64,000 nt of DNA from JAJDUF01 sp965214295 (GCA_965214295.1 OZ243944.1:496001-560000); one strand, 5' to 3'; counted from the first letter of the stretch, positions 15,797 through 24,983 are shown. Translations and numbers: made by a program. Notes: a model not told the origin generated them from the letters alone.

Positions 15797-18181
15797 TCAC
15801 CCACGCGCTACCAGGTGGAAGGCGTAGAGGCGGGCGCGGTCGAGTGTGAAGCGCAGCCGGATCGGCTGGCCGCGCCAGCGGCGCAGGTCGGCGATCATCG
15901 CGTCCACGGCGTCGCCCTCGAACGTCACCGCGTCCAATCCCAGCGGCCGTCCCACCTCATCCGTTAGCTCGATGCGGATGGAGCCGCCGCGCTCGGTCGC
16001 CGCGTTGAGCCGTAGCTCATCGCCATCCACCTTGATGGGGCGCGTGGCGAGGTGGCCACGCACGTCGCGCGGCTCGGCATGGGCGACACGATAGGGCTGG
16101 CACCGCGCGATAGCCGGTAGATACTTGGTCTGCTTGCCGTCCGCCCAGTACCCTTCCCAGGTCGTGAAATAGGGCGCATCGGCATGATTGGGGCGCTCCC
16201 GCCGGAGCTGCGCCAGCTCCGACCACCGGGCCATAATCCCGTACCCGTTGTGCCGCGTATTGATGGCAGTGTAGTGGTACCACCACTGCCCGGCGCACTC
16301 GCTGTACATATAGCGGTCGCGGATCATGCCACAGTTGTAGGTGCCGGGGCCGCTGGACTCGATCAGGCTGCGCCGGTGCGTGGTGAACCGCTTGAAGTGC
16401 AGCAGATCCCGAGTCCAGATCAACTCCGGCTCCTGCGTTTGCTCGATGCCCCAGTGGACGAGCACGGAGCCGAGGTAGAGGTTGCGCTGGGGAAAGGCCT
16501 GGTTGATCTTATGTAGGCCCTTGTTCAGGAGCGGTCGTCCCGGCGCGTCGCCCAACGTGCCCAGCCGTTGCAGCAGGCCCATCGCGTAGAACTGCGTCCC
16601 CAGGCGGTCGTAGCCGTCGGGAGCCAAGACGAACCGGCGGTGATACGTGCTCCCGTCGTCGGTCCACATGACGGCCAGGCAACGCAGCCCGAGATGCATG
16701 TTGTCGTAGGGCGCGCCGTGCGGCGGATAGGCCGGCGCGGCCGGCCGGAAGTAGAAATACAGCCGCTTGCGGGCCGGGTGGCCGGGCACTGAGCTTTCGA
16801 CGTGACAGCGGATCGTTTCGCTCGTGTGCATCAGGTCCATGCCGACGCCGAGGTAGAGGATCGGCTCTCTGGTCAGCACGAGATAGAGGTCACCGCGCTG
16901 CTCGAACGGCCAGAATCCCCCCCCACGAGGACGAAAGACGTCATCAGCGGTAGGCTCCTGATGACGCGCCAGGCGCTCGATCCTCTTGCAGTCGAACGGA
17001 AAGTGCTGCTTGCCGGACGCGACAAAGACATGATCAAGGTTGACGGGGCCGTCCCGCTCCGGGTCGTAAAAGCGGAACTCAGCATGGGCGATGTCGTGTG
17101 CCTTCTCCCGCTCCGCGGCGGAGGGATTGTCGCGGTCGTCGCGCAGGATGTTGTTGGCGGTCGACCCATCATAGTCCACGAGGCCGAGGGTGGGCTTGTG
17201 CCAATGCTCACCGTCTGCACTGATCAGCAGCATCTTGAGGTGCTGCCGCCACTCCGACGTGTCCTGGCGCTCAATGCGCCCCCCGCTGTTGCGGTAGAGC
17301 GCCTCATACTGTGCGGATTCGTCGTTCCAGGTCAGAGAGTCGATGGTAAGCATCTCCTCCTCGTGCGGCGCCGTAGGCGAGACCAGTGGCCGGTCGGGTC
17401 GCTTGTCCAGCGCGTCGGGGACGAACTGAATGTCGTTGACCTCCTCGAAGCAGTAATCGTCCACCAGCACCTCGGGATAGCCGGCCAACTCCAGCGCCGC
17501 CGGTGGCGACGGCGCGGCCGGAGCTTGCTTCCAGAGCTTGCGGACGCAATACGGGCCGACCGGCCGACCGTCTACCAGCGGACGGAGGCGCATCCAATAC
17601 TCTCCCGCGCCCCAGCCGGCGATGGAGAACGAGTGCTCTTGCAGGTCGTGGGTCAGGGTGTAGCGCCACGATCCCGCCAGCGGCGCAGTGCCGCCACGGC
17701 GCGTGACATCCACCTCGACGTGGCACTTCGTGACGCGCTGGCGGCGGATGCGACAGACGAACGAGACTGTGTCCTCGTCCTGAAAGAGCACCTGCCGCGG
17801 CGCGCACTCGATGATCTGTGGTCGCGCGTCAACGGCGATCACCATGCGGTCGGAAGGGAAGAAACCGTGCGGATCGAGCGTCAGGGTATCGGTAGTGAGT
17901 ATCCTCCCAGCGGCCACAAGCTGCACGTCGAAGCGATATTCGCCCATCAGCCAGGCACCTTCCCAGAGTCCCGGCTTCGCGTCGTACCGCCCCTCGTCTA
18001 CCAGGGGATACAGGATCGGGACGTAAGCCTGCCCATCGCGAAGCTCTACGTCCCTCACGGACATTTCCTGAACGTACCCCTGCGGTTGACGCACCTGCAC
18101 CCGCGCCGTGAGACCTGTTGTATCCGCCGGACAGTCCAGAATCAGGGTCTTCCACCAGTAGTCGTTTTCGATGAGCCGCAC
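15797..18181 (-). CDS. Large glycosidase-like beta-propeller protein with N-terminal beta-sandwich
   Basis: 794 residues from a GTG with GAGG upstream. No signal peptide is seen, so it is probably cytoplasmic. The first 230 residues look like two beta-sandwich modules. The rest resembles five-bladed propeller glycosidases (GH32/GH43-like). It carries the window-wide signature W-x-K-P-x-L-G-L-x-x-Y-x-G-S-x-x-N-N at about 327-344 and a C-terminal jelly-roll with IRIELTDEVGRPL and RLRFTLDRARLYAFHL. Three shorter paralogues share the signature (26595, 28295, 34937). Acidic residues suited to catalysis are present, but I cannot assign them. It precedes a Uma2 gene and lies just downstream of a Gfo/Idh gene on the same strand; it probably acts on an oligosaccharide. 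Confidence 0.72.
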   Translation of the reverse strand: MRLIENDYWWKTLILDCPADTTGLTARVQVRQPQGYVQEMSVRDVELRDGQAYVPILYPLVDEGRYDAKPGLWEGAWLMGEYRFDVQLVAAGRILTTDTLTLDPHGFFPSDRMVIAVDARPQIIECAPRQVLFQDEDTVSFVCRIRRQRVTKCHVEVDVTRRGGTAPLAGSWRYTLTHDLQEHSFSIAGWGAGEYWMRLRPLVDGRPVGPYCVRKLWKQAPAAPSPPAALELAGYPEVLVDDYCFEEVNDIQFVPDALDKRPDRPLVSPTAPHEEEMLTIDSLTWNDESAQYEALYRNSGGRIERQDTSEWRQHLKMLLISADGEHWHKPTLGLVDYDGSTANNILRDDRDNPSAAEREKAHDIAHAEFRFYDPERDGPVNLDHVFVASGKQHFPFDCKRIERLARHQEPTADDVFRPRGGGFWPFEQRGDLYLVLTREPILYLGVGMDLMHTSETIRCHVESSVPGHPARKRLYFYFRPAAPAYPPHGAPYDNMHLGLRCLAVMWTDDGSTYHRRFVLAPDGYDRLGTQFYAMGLLQRLGTLGDAPGRPLLNKGLHKINQAFPQRNLYLGSVLVHWGIEQTQEPELIWTRDLLHFKRFTTHRRSLIESSGPGTYNCGMIRDRYMYSECAGQWWYHYTAINTRHNGYGIMARWSELAQLRRERPNHADAPYFTTWEGYWADGKQTKYLPAIARCQPYRVAHAEPRDVRGHLATRPIKVDGDELRLNAATERGGSIRIELTDEVGRPLGLDAVTFEGDAVDAMIADLRRWRGQPIRLRFTLDRARLYAFHLVARG

Positions 18182-18250
18182 ATCGTCCTCACTCTCTCGT
18201 CACGGCGCGACGCCGTATCCATCCGCTTCTGGCCGGGAGCGTCTACCGCG

Positions 18251-19300
18251 TCACACTGCTACCGTGCGTCCTTCGCGCATGCTGCGGTGGACGGCCTCGG
18301 TAAACGCCATATACTGTACGCCGTCCTCGAACCGGGTGCGGGTAATGGCTCCCTCGCCGCGGATCGCCTTGATGAACTCCTCCTCCACGTGCCAGCCGGG
18401 TGGGTGCGACGCTGCCGGTCGCGGCCTGGCTGGCGGGAGGGCTATGGGCCGCAGCTCCTTGTCGTCGCGCGTGCCGCCGAACAATCGGCCGCCCTCGACT
18501 CGCAAGGTCGCCTCGGAGCCGTGAATCGTGATCTCCGATGTGCCGTGTCCGGTGACCGCCGAGAGTTGCATGTGGAACTGCGCGCCGCACGCCAGCTCCC
18601 CGATGATGTCCAGCTGATCGGGAATGCTGACGGCACGCGGCACGCCGTCTTCGTCGGTACGCATCTTCACATACGTTCGGCCCAGCGCCGCAAGACGGAT
18701 CGCCGGCCCCAGCCAGTACAGGATATCCTCATATAGGATGCCCATTCTCATGATGTTCAGGCCGGAGTACTCCCTGTTGTGCCGCCAGTGGAACGGCGCT
18801 TCGCGGTCAACGTAGCCGTACAGCTGCCTGACCTCAACCGCCACGATGTCGCCGAGATAGCCTTCGGCAATCAGCCGCCGGATGGTGGCGTCGGCGTGGA
18901 GCGCTGCGCCGCCGGTGACGATTTGGGTCACGAGCTGGGGCGCTTGTCGGGACGCCGCCAGCATCATTTCCGCTTCCTCCAGGTTCATCGCCATGCGCGC
19001 CTCGGTGAGCACGTGCTTGCCGGTAGCGAGCGCCGCCAGCGTGACCGGGCAGTGCAGGTAGGGCCAGGTGCCGATCACGATGGCATCAATGTCGTCGGCT
19101 TCGACGACTTGCCGCCAATGGTCGCACGCCCGCGCGATGCCGTAGTCTCTCGCTACCCGCTCCGTTGAGGCGCGACGGCGATTTGCGACGGCGACCAGCT
19201 CCACTCCGTCCTGCGCCAGCAGCCCAGGGATGTGCTTGTAGCGCGTGTTTTGGCCAGCCCCGACAAGCCCGATCCTGATCGGCTTCTGCTTCCCCGCCAT
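18251..19300 (-). CDS. Gfo/Idh/MocA-family oxidoreductase with altered EKP motif
   Basis: 349 residues. The N-terminal Rossmann motif GLVGAGQNTRYKHIPGLL and the C-terminal alpha/beta domain are clear. The usual E-K-P sequence after the first domain is replaced by TEARMA (HVLTEARMAMN), so the lysine thought to polarise the substrate is missing from its normal place. Family members oxidise sugars and inositols with NAD(P). The ATG at 19300 has GGAGG six bases upstream. It is 69 bases upstream of the large glycosidase-like gene on the same strand, which suggests one transcription unit. Confidence 0.87.
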   Translation of the reverse strand: MAGKQKPIRIGLVGAGQNTRYKHIPGLLAQDGVELVAVANRRRASTERVARDYGIARACDHWRQVVEADDIDAIVIGTWPYLHCPVTLAALATGKHVLTEARMAMNLEEAEMMLAASRQAPQLVTQIVTGGAALHADATIRRLIAEGYLGDIVAVEVRQLYGYVDREAPFHWRHNREYSGLNIMRMGILYEDILYWLGPAIRLAALGRTYVKMRTDEDGVPRAVSIPDQLDIIGELACGAQFHMQLSAVTGHGTSEITIHGSEATLRVEGGRLFGGTRDDKELRPIALPPARPRPAASHPPGWHVEEEFIKAIRGEGAITRTRFEDGVQYMAFTEAVHRSMREGRTVAV

Positions 19301-19732
19301 GTTCTACCTCCATCCCGGCTCCGTTACGTCCGCACGGTAGGCGCAGTGCGGGATCATCTCGTCTATGCACAGCTTGATATCGTCGTTGTCGGGAGAGCCT
19401 GGGAAAGCCGGATTGGCGAGATCACCCCCCAGTCGGCTTGCCGAGCGCATATCTCCCGGGTGTAGCCACTCATTGTACAGCGGCGGGAGCAGACATCCCC
19501 CTGGACTGCGGCGCAAGCCGCAATTCGGACCGCCGCACACCCTACTTTTATACCCATGATGCCCTTCACCCCGAGGCTCCGGCCCGGTGAGCGGCATGGT
19601 ACTCTCTCTATTGCTCGGCGATGGAGAGAGGGCCGGGTGACGGACCACCGCCGCACCACATCCCTGGTCAAGCTAGGAGCAGGCTCTGACATCATCCGCG
19701 CGGCGGTGGCCCGTCAGGGGGTGAGGGGCACC
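19301..19732. other. Intergenic region between divergent sugar-metabolism genes
   Basis: 432 bp. It contains repeat-derived sequence only: a CTGGACTGCGGCGCAAGCCGCAATTCGG variant near 19501, a GGAGAGAGGGCCGGGTGA fragment near 19622, and the large imperfect palindrome at 19638-19716. Promoters for both flanking genes should lie here, but none is convincing. Confidence 0.5.
19638..19716. repeat. Intergenic 79-bp palindrome with 17-bp arms
   Basis: Arms TGACGGACCACCGCCGC (19638-19654) and GCGGCGGTGGCCCGTCA (19700-19716) pair at 16 of 17 positions around a 45-nt loop. The TGACGG outer arm resembles the radA elements. It ends only about 17 bases before the start of the next gene. Confidence 0.75.
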
Positions 19733-20683
19733 ATGGCTACGCACGGTCGGGACGGCTACCGCTTCAAGATCGGGATGCGGCTGATGGAGCTGGGGCTGGA
19801 TTCGTTTGACGACATGCTCGCCACCGCGCAAGACATCGGCGTGGAGTCTGTCTGGTTCAACCGGCTGCCGGGCGTGGAGCGCCTTGCCGCGCTGTCTGAC
19901 GCGGCATGGGATCAAATCGCCGCCCAGGTCGCCCGGTACGGGCTGAAGATTTCCGTCATCAGCCCGGAAATTCCCTTCAAGCAGCTGCACCTGACCGAGC
20001 TAGGGCCGGACAATCCGCACGATCACCCCGTCTACCGGCAGCATCTCGACGATCTGGTGCGGACAATGCAAGTCGCTGCGCGGCTGGACATCGGGGCGGT
20101 GAATCTCCACTCTTTCGCTTGGCCCGGTGAGTACTCGGCGGGGAAGCCTACGTGGCCGATGCGCTGGCTCACCCGCGGCGGGGTCATCGCGGACATTGAC
20201 ATGGAGAAGCTCGTCACGGCGCTGTCGCCGGCGGTGGAAGCGGCGGAGTATTACCGGGTGGACCTCGCCTTCTCGCAGGAACCGTGGATTTACACGAACA
20301 CCACGACCAACTTCCGCCGGGTGGCCGAACGGCTCGGCTCGCAGCGCGTCAAGGTGATGTGGACCCCCTCGGACAACTTCAACTCCGGCGAGCGCCACGT
20401 CGAGACCGCGGGGTTCCACAACGTGCGGCCCTATCTCCATTCGTTCCACCTCAAGAACGTCCACGTCATTGACGGCGTGAGCCTGAAGTTCGAGTACCGC
20501 TCGCTCGCCACCGGTGACGTGGACTACGTGCCGATCCTCCGCCAGCTACGGGACTACCGCTGCGACGCAGTGCTCGCGCTGGCGACGCACTTCCGCCCAC
20601 CTGGCGGCACGCACGTCGACGCCATGCGCCGCAACGCCGCCGAGCTACGGGCGATGATCGCGCAGGTCGAGGCCGAGGGTTGA
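19733..20683 (+). CDS. Xylose-isomerase-like TIM barrel sugar epimerase/isomerase
   Basis: 316 residues from the ATG at 19733 (GAGGGG upstream; the open frame continues 59 codons further but through repeat sequence). The fold is the AP_endonuc_2 TIM barrel used by IolE, IolH and hydroxypyruvate isomerases. Successive strands are visible (ESVWFNRLPG, LKISVISPEI, IGAVNLHSFAWPG, VKVMWTPSDNF, SFHLKNVHV). Metal-binding positions include H in NLHSF, E in SQEPW and H in SFHLKN. The position just upstream of a Gfo/Idh gene on the same strand is typical of cyclitol or sugar-acid catabolic operons. Confidence 0.85.
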   Translation: MATHGRDGYRFKIGMRLMELGLDSFDDMLATAQDIGVESVWFNRLPGVERLAALSDAAWDQIAAQVARYGLKISVISPEIPFKQLHLTELGPDNPHDHPVYRQHLDDLVRTMQVAARLDIGAVNLHSFAWPGEYSAGKPTWPMRWLTRGGVIADIDMEKLVTALSPAVEAAEYYRVDLAFSQEPWIYTNTTTNFRRVAERLGSQRVKVMWTPSDNFNSGERHVETAGFHNVRPYLHSFHLKNVHVIDGVSLKFEYRSLATGDVDYVPILRQLRDYRCDAVLALATHFRPPGGTHVDAMRRNAAELRAMIAQVEAEG

Positions 20684-20704
20684 GCCGCCGGTGGATGCTG
20701 GGAC

Positions 20705-20785
20705 CTACCCCCAACCCCCTCTCTGATAGGGAAAGGGGCCGGGGGCTGGATTGCGGCCTACGCCGCAATGACGGGGAGAGGTGAC
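20705..20785. repeat. Two dispersed repeats between the TIM barrel and Gfo/Idh genes
   Basis: ACCCCCAACCCCCTCTCTGATAGGG..GGGGCCGGGGG is followed by CTGGATTGCGGCCTACGCCGCAATGACGGGG. Both belong to families found repeatedly here. Confidence 0.75.
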
Positions 20786-20799
20786 GGGAGGGAGTAGTG

Positions 20800-21795
20800 A
20801 TGTCGCGCTTGCGAGTGGCGGTTGTCGGCTGCGGACCGAATGGACGCCGGGGCTACATGGCACACTTGCAGACCTTTGACGACGTGGAGCTGGTGGCCGT
20901 CTGCGATCCGGTCCCGGCCGCACGCGATGGGGCCGGCGACGAGTTTGGGGTGTCCCGCCGCTATGCCGACGTGGACGAGCTACTGGCTACCGAGACCCTC
21001 GATGCCGTTTTCGTCATCACTCCGGCCCACCTCAACGCGCCGGTGGCGCTGCGCTGCCTGGAGCGCGGCGTCAATACCGAGGTGACGAAGCCGCCGGGGT
21101 TGCGCGTGGCCGAGACGCAAGCATTACGCGCAGCGGCCACCCGGACGGGCGCCAAGGCGATGGTCAGCTGGAGCTATCGCTTCCACCCGCTCGTCAATCG
21201 GGCGCTGGCAATGGTCAAAGCGCGTGGCCCGGTCGTCCAAGTCGTCGGGGAGTTCCACAAGAGCATGAGCGGCTTTGCCTCGCGCGGGGCCATGGCAACC
21301 TCGCCGGGGCGGACGGCCTTTCCCGAAATCCTGCTGGACAACATGCTGATGGAGTCGCCGATCCACTCGATAGACCTGCTGCGGGTCTTTGCCGGCTCCG
21401 AGGTGGCGGAAGTGCAGAGCGTGGTGCGCCGCGCCTGCTCGCCGTACAAGGACGTCCATGGCGCCTTGATCCGCTTCGAGAACGGCTGTCTCGGACACCT
21501 GATCGCCAACTACACGACCGCCTCGCGCTTGCAACGCTATGAGATTCATGGACGCGACATCTCGGCCTACCTGGAAGGCATCAGTCAGGGAACGGTATTC
21601 TGCGACGGTAAGCGGCACGAGCTACGCGAGCTGGGCACCGGAGGGCGGCGCGAGGACATCCGCTACTTTCTCGATTGCATCAAAGAGGACCGCCCGATCT
21701 CGCTCCCCGCTGCCAACCTCGACGAGGCGATCAAGACGATGGAGCTGGCGGAAGCCATCATGGCCGGACTGCGCGAAGACCTACCACCGGCCTGA
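20800..21795 (+). CDS. Gfo/Idh/MocA-family oxidoreductase
   Basis: 331 residues from the ATG at 20800 (GGAGG nine bases upstream; a GTG at 20797 is in frame). It has the Rossmann motif VAVVGCGPNGRRGYMAHL and the catalytic T-K-P in NTEVTKPPGLRVAE, where the first position is T rather than E. The C-terminal domain contains FENGCLGHLIANY. It most likely oxidises a sugar or cyclitol. It follows the TIM-barrel gene by about 115 bases and precedes a small secreted or anchored protein gene by 35 bases, so a three-gene operon is likely. Confidence 0.9.
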   Translation: MSRLRVAVVGCGPNGRRGYMAHLQTFDDVELVAVCDPVPAARDGAGDEFGVSRRYADVDELLATETLDAVFVITPAHLNAPVALRCLERGVNTEVTKPPGLRVAETQALRAAATRTGAKAMVSWSYRFHPLVNRALAMVKARGPVVQVVGEFHKSMSGFASRGAMATSPGRTAFPEILLDNMLMESPIHSIDLLRVFAGSEVAEVQSVVRRACSPYKDVHGALIRFENGCLGHLIANYTTASRLQRYEIHGRDISAYLEGISQGTVFCDGKRHELRELGTGGRREDIRYFLDCIKEDRPISLPAANLDEAIKTMELAEAIMAGLREDLPPA

Positions 21796-21830
21796 GCACC
21801 TACGGAGAGTCGTCGGCCTAGACGAGAAGG

Positions 21831-22421
21831 ATGATGTTTCGACAGCTGCGGGTCATCGCCCTCTGGGGCCTCGGCCTGCTGGCGGCGTTCTTTCTCGCCA
21901 GTCTCGTCCAGGGGCTGGGTACGGCCGGCCAATCGCCGGCCGCGGCACCCGCTGGCGACTCGGGCATCGTCACCCCTGCCCTGCCGGTGGCCGCCGCGCC
22001 GACCAGCGTTATCAAGGGCGCCAGGCCATCACCGCCGCCCTTGACCTACGACGAGGCGCGGCAGCAACTGCGGGCATTCGCCGCCATGCTCAAGCATGAC
22101 AACGTGGTCAGCGGCTCCACGCCGGACCGAGAGCGAACGGTCGTGCTGCTGGAAAGCATCGAGTCCCTGAGCGTGGAGCTGGACGAAATCCGCTCGGCTC
22201 TTGCTGACCGGTCCGGGGCGAACGACCAGCTCGCGCGGGTCCGCCGGGACATCATCATCATGGCCGGGGTAGTAGGCGCGTTTCCGCCCCTCTATGAGGC
22301 CAGTCACGACCGGTATACGGCGCTCGTCGGCCACCTACAACTGCTCTACGGCTCGATGACCGCCTTGCAGGGCGTACTGCGCTTCGAGCAGCAGCTCCGG
22401 CAGAGCACGCCCCAATCGTGA
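21831..22421 (+). CDS. Membrane-anchored small protein of unknown function
   Basis: 196 residues. An N-terminal hydrophobic segment (about 5-28, VIALWGLGLLAAFFLASLV) is followed by a proline- and alanine-rich linker and a helical domain of about 130 residues (YDEARQQLRAFAAMLKHD.. and heptad-like LLESIESLSVELDEIRSAL). It is probably anchored and faces outside. I do not recognise the family. The position at the end of the TIM-barrel and Gfo/Idh run suggests co-transcription, not function. Confidence 0.7.
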   Translation: MMFRQLRVIALWGLGLLAAFFLASLVQGLGTAGQSPAAAPAGDSGIVTPALPVAAAPTSVIKGARPSPPPLTYDEARQQLRAFAAMLKHDNVVSGSTPDRERTVVLLESIESLSVELDEIRSALADRSGANDQLARVRRDIIIMAGVVGAFPPLYEASHDRYTALVGHLQLLYGSMTALQGVLRFEQQLRQSTPQS

Positions 22422-22447
22422 CGTGCCCGACCCGTTCGGTCTGCGCC

Positions 22448-22548
22448 GTCCTCTTTCGCCACTCCGGCGGAAGCCGGAATCCAGAGCCATTCGTGGCCCC
22501 CGGAGGACCTGGATTGCGGCTTGCGCCGTAATGACGGGGGCCGAGGGG
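22448..22548. repeat. Two GGATTCC/GGATTGC-type repeats after the small membrane protein
   Basis: CGCCACTCCGGCGGAAGCCGGAATCCAG, then CTGGATTGCGGCTTGCGCCGTAATGACGG, in the gap between convergent genes. They might help end transcription, but no T-run follows. Confidence 0.7.
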
Positions 22549-22587
22549 TGAGAGCCGGCGGTGAGGGGCAAGCAAGGTCAACAGCGC

Positions 22588-23724
22588 CTAACCCAGAATC
22601 TCCACCAGGCGGTCCGCGATGACCGCCTCCTCGCCCTCCATCAGCGTTTGGGGGTTGACGTAAATGCCATCGTCCCCCTCGGGCGACAGCTCGATGGCCG
22701 GCTTGCCGTTCTTCAGCTGATCCACGATCTGATCGCGGCTCTGTCCCAGCACCGCCGCGTCGAAGCGCAGCAATGCCCGTGGCAGCGGTTGTCCGGCCTC
22801 GCTGGGCATCTCCACTCGTGCCGTGACCCCCGGCCGCCCCGCCAGCCGCTCGACGACGGTAGCGACCTGTGCTTGGAAACGGTCCGTCATCGCTGCGTGG
22901 TCCAGGCCCACGTACCACTCGACGGCGGCCAGGCAGCCGCACAGCTCTTCTTTTCCCACCTTCATCGGGCGGCCGATGGCCTGGTTGGGATTCCCCTGCA
23001 CGGCACAGGCCTTAATCAGGTCGGACCGTCCGAGCACCAGTCCCGTGGCCTGCGGCCCGCAGAGGCCCTTCCCCCCACTGAAGATCGCCAGGTCGGCGCC
23101 TTCCTGGGTGAAGCGCCAGAGGTTCTCCACCGGCGGGAGCTGGGCCGCGGCGTCAACGACGACCGGTACGCCGCGCGCGTGAGCCGCCGCGACCACTTCC
23201 GCCAGTGGCAATCCGCCGCTGTGGTCCTCCCCGCGTGCGAAGTACAACACCGCTGCCGTGCGCTCCGAGAGCGCCTGCTCCAGCTCGCGGCGCACAGCGG
23301 GGAAATCGGCCGGCGAGGACTGCTCCGGGCCGATCTCGACCATGTCCACGCCCACCTGACGGACGGCGTAGTCGTAGCCACTGCGCTGGCAACGCTGGAA
23401 GATGACCTCGCAGCGCGCGCCGGGCACCCGCTGCGGGTGCGGGAGCGCCGCAATGAGGTCCGGGTCGGTGCCGGCGACGCAGGCAGCCGTAGCCAACGTC
23501 AGGCCCGCAGCGGCGCCGCTGGAGACGTAAGCCGCCTCGTTGTGGGTCAGCTCGGCAATGCGCCGCCCCACCGCTGCTTGCAGGTCTTCCAGGTCCACGA
23601 ACTGCCGGGCCGCTTCGATCATCGCTTCTACTACCGGCGGAGGCATGAGCGAGCCGCCGAGGCGAGTCACGGTCGCGTAGCCATTAATCACCGGGCGCAG
23701 GCCAAGGTCCTCGTAAATCCCCAT
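22588..23724 (-). CDS. PLP-dependent SelA/DgaE-like lyase
   Basis: 378 residues from the ATG at 23724 (GAGGAAG upstream), type I aminotransferase fold. The PLP-binding lysine is in FSGGKGLCGPQATG. LRPVINGYATVTRLGGSLMPPPV matches the N-terminus of the SelA-related D-glucosaminate-6-phosphate ammonia-lyase family, and PVVVDAAAQLPP supplies the PLP aspartate. True SelA is unlikely because the gene sits in a carbohydrate region with no selenocysteine genes. It probably removes ammonia from an amino sugar acid. It is on the same strand as, and just downstream of, the dipeptidase-like gene. Confidence 0.82.
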   Translation of the reverse strand: MGIYEDLGLRPVINGYATVTRLGGSLMPPPVVEAMIEAARQFVDLEDLQAAVGRRIAELTHNEAAYVSSGAAAGLTLATAACVAGTDPDLIAALPHPQRVPGARCEVIFQRCQRSGYDYAVRQVGVDMVEIGPEQSSPADFPAVRRELEQALSERTAAVLYFARGEDHSGGLPLAEVVAAAHARGVPVVVDAAAQLPPVENLWRFTQEGADLAIFSGGKGLCGPQATGLVLGRSDLIKACAVQGNPNQAIGRPMKVGKEELCGCLAAVEWYVGLDHAAMTDRFQAQVATVVERLAGRPGVTARVEMPSEAGQPLPRALLRFDAAVLGQSRDQIVDQLKNGKPAIELSPEGDDGIYVNPQTLMEGEEAVIADRLVEILG

Positions 23725-23821
23725 CGAACTTCCTCTCGTGTGTGTCACATACATAGCGGCCGGAAACGGACTGCACTACGATACCGGTAACCACAGCGCA
23801 CACAGAGACCACCGGCGTCTG

Positions 23822-24937
23822 CTACTGCGGCAGCCACCGCTCGTAAAATCGCTGCCAGTTGCGGAACATGATACGCTCGATGTCTGCTTGAGCATAGCCC
23901 CGCCGATCCAGGACGGCGGCGAGCTTCTGATAGTCGGCGACGGTATCGATCTCGTAGGGCGCACCGTCCCGGCCGCCCTGGCCGTCCGTGTCGCCGCCGA
24001 TGGCGCTGTGGCGAGCGTTACCGGCCAACTGGCTGACGTGGTCAATGTGGTCTACCAGGTCGTCCAAGGTCACTGCCTCCCGCGGGAAAACCGCTCGCCG
24101 GGCCGGGATGTTGGCCCAGTCGGTGCCGCCTCGGTAGAGCATCCACGTATCCATCGAGTGACCGATCACCCCGTCGCGCGCGATCACCTGCCGGAGAATA
24201 TCGTCGGGTTGTTGCCGCTCGCCCGGCGTAATCGCCCGGCAATTCTGGTGGCTGGCCATCACCGGGCCGCCGAAGAGGTCCAGCGCTTCGCGGACCGACC
24301 GATCGGACACGTGGGTTACGTCCAGTATGATCCCGAGCGTCTCCATCTCGCGTAGCAAGTCTTTGGCCGGTGGGAACAGCCCTCCCTCGGTGCCCGTGCC
24401 GGTGCCGTGGGAGTAGGTACTGATGCCGTAGTGGGAGAGGTTGATAGCCCGCAAGCCGGCCTCCCACCACTCGTGGACCTGCTCCGGCCACAGAATGGGG
24501 TCCGCCCCCTCCATGCCGAGCACAAATCCGACGGGCAGCCCTGGCGTGTCATCCGTTGCCGCCGCCCACTCCTGCACGTGGGCCGCAAACTGGCTGCCGG
24601 TGGTGAGGATGCGCGCCTCGCCGGCCGCGGCGAGCACGCGATAGTAGGCGAGCTGCGCCTGGGCGGCGGCGTAAGCGCCGTGGCCGGTGCGGTAGCCCCA
24701 GATGTTGCTCTGCGGCCGGCGGATCCGCGCCACGATCTTGACCAGCGCCGCCGCAATCCGGCCCTTCCGCATCTCCGGAAGCGACGCCATAGTCTCGTCA
24801 TCGGGCCAGCCGTCAATCAGGCTCCGTCGCCCGGTCGCGCTGCGGACCTCCTTGATCGGCCGGGTCAGATCGCGATCCAGGTCCACGCCGCCATAGGCCA
24901 TCGGGTAGTCGCCGTCAATAATCAACATCGCTTCCAC
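23822..24937 (-). CDS. Membrane dipeptidase-like protein (peptidase M19) with altered first metal site
   Basis: 371 residues, the length of M19 dipeptidases. The fold signatures are present: VLGMEGADPILWPEQ (bridging glutamate), GLRAINLSHYGIS, LDVTHVSDRSV, VMASHQNCRA and AIGGDTDGQ. The N-terminal metal motif, normally D-G-H-N-D, reads IDGDYPMAYG, so the H-x-D pair is missing. Either the zinc site is rebuilt or the protein is not a classical dipeptidase. The family cleaves L,D- or D-amino-acid dipeptides. It is flanked by a sulfatase gene and a PLP-lyase gene on the same strand. Confidence 0.82.
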   Translation of the reverse strand: MEAMLIIDGDYPMAYGGVDLDRDLTRPIKEVRSATGRRSLIDGWPDDETMASLPEMRKGRIAAALVKIVARIRRPQSNIWGYRTGHGAYAAAQAQLAYYRVLAAAGEARILTTGSQFAAHVQEWAAATDDTPGLPVGFVLGMEGADPILWPEQVHEWWEAGLRAINLSHYGISTYSHGTGTGTEGGLFPPAKDLLREMETLGIILDVTHVSDRSVREALDLFGGPVMASHQNCRAITPGERQQPDDILRQVIARDGVIGHSMDTWMLYRGGTDWANIPARRAVFPREAVTLDDLVDHIDHVSQLAGNARHSAIGGDTDGQGGRDGAPYEIDTVADYQKLAAVLDRRGYAQADIERIMFRNWQRFYERWLPQ

Positions 24938-24983
24938 CTGTTATGGCCAGGAGGCTCGGCCTTCACACCGGCCTCCTCCGTTC

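Noticed and set aside
16802..18736. 644-residue plus-strand frame
   Set aside because: Antisense to the glycosidase-like and Gfo/Idh genes, which have clear motifs and ribosome sites.
19556..19732. Extended N-terminus for the TIM-barrel protein
   Set aside because: The extra 59 codons run through repeat sequence and an inverted repeat. The ATG at 19733 with GAGGGG upstream fits the fold start.
22588..23724. Selenocysteine synthase (selA)
   Set aside because: Similarity is to the SelA superfamily only. No selenoprotein genes are near and the neighbours point to amino-sugar metabolism.
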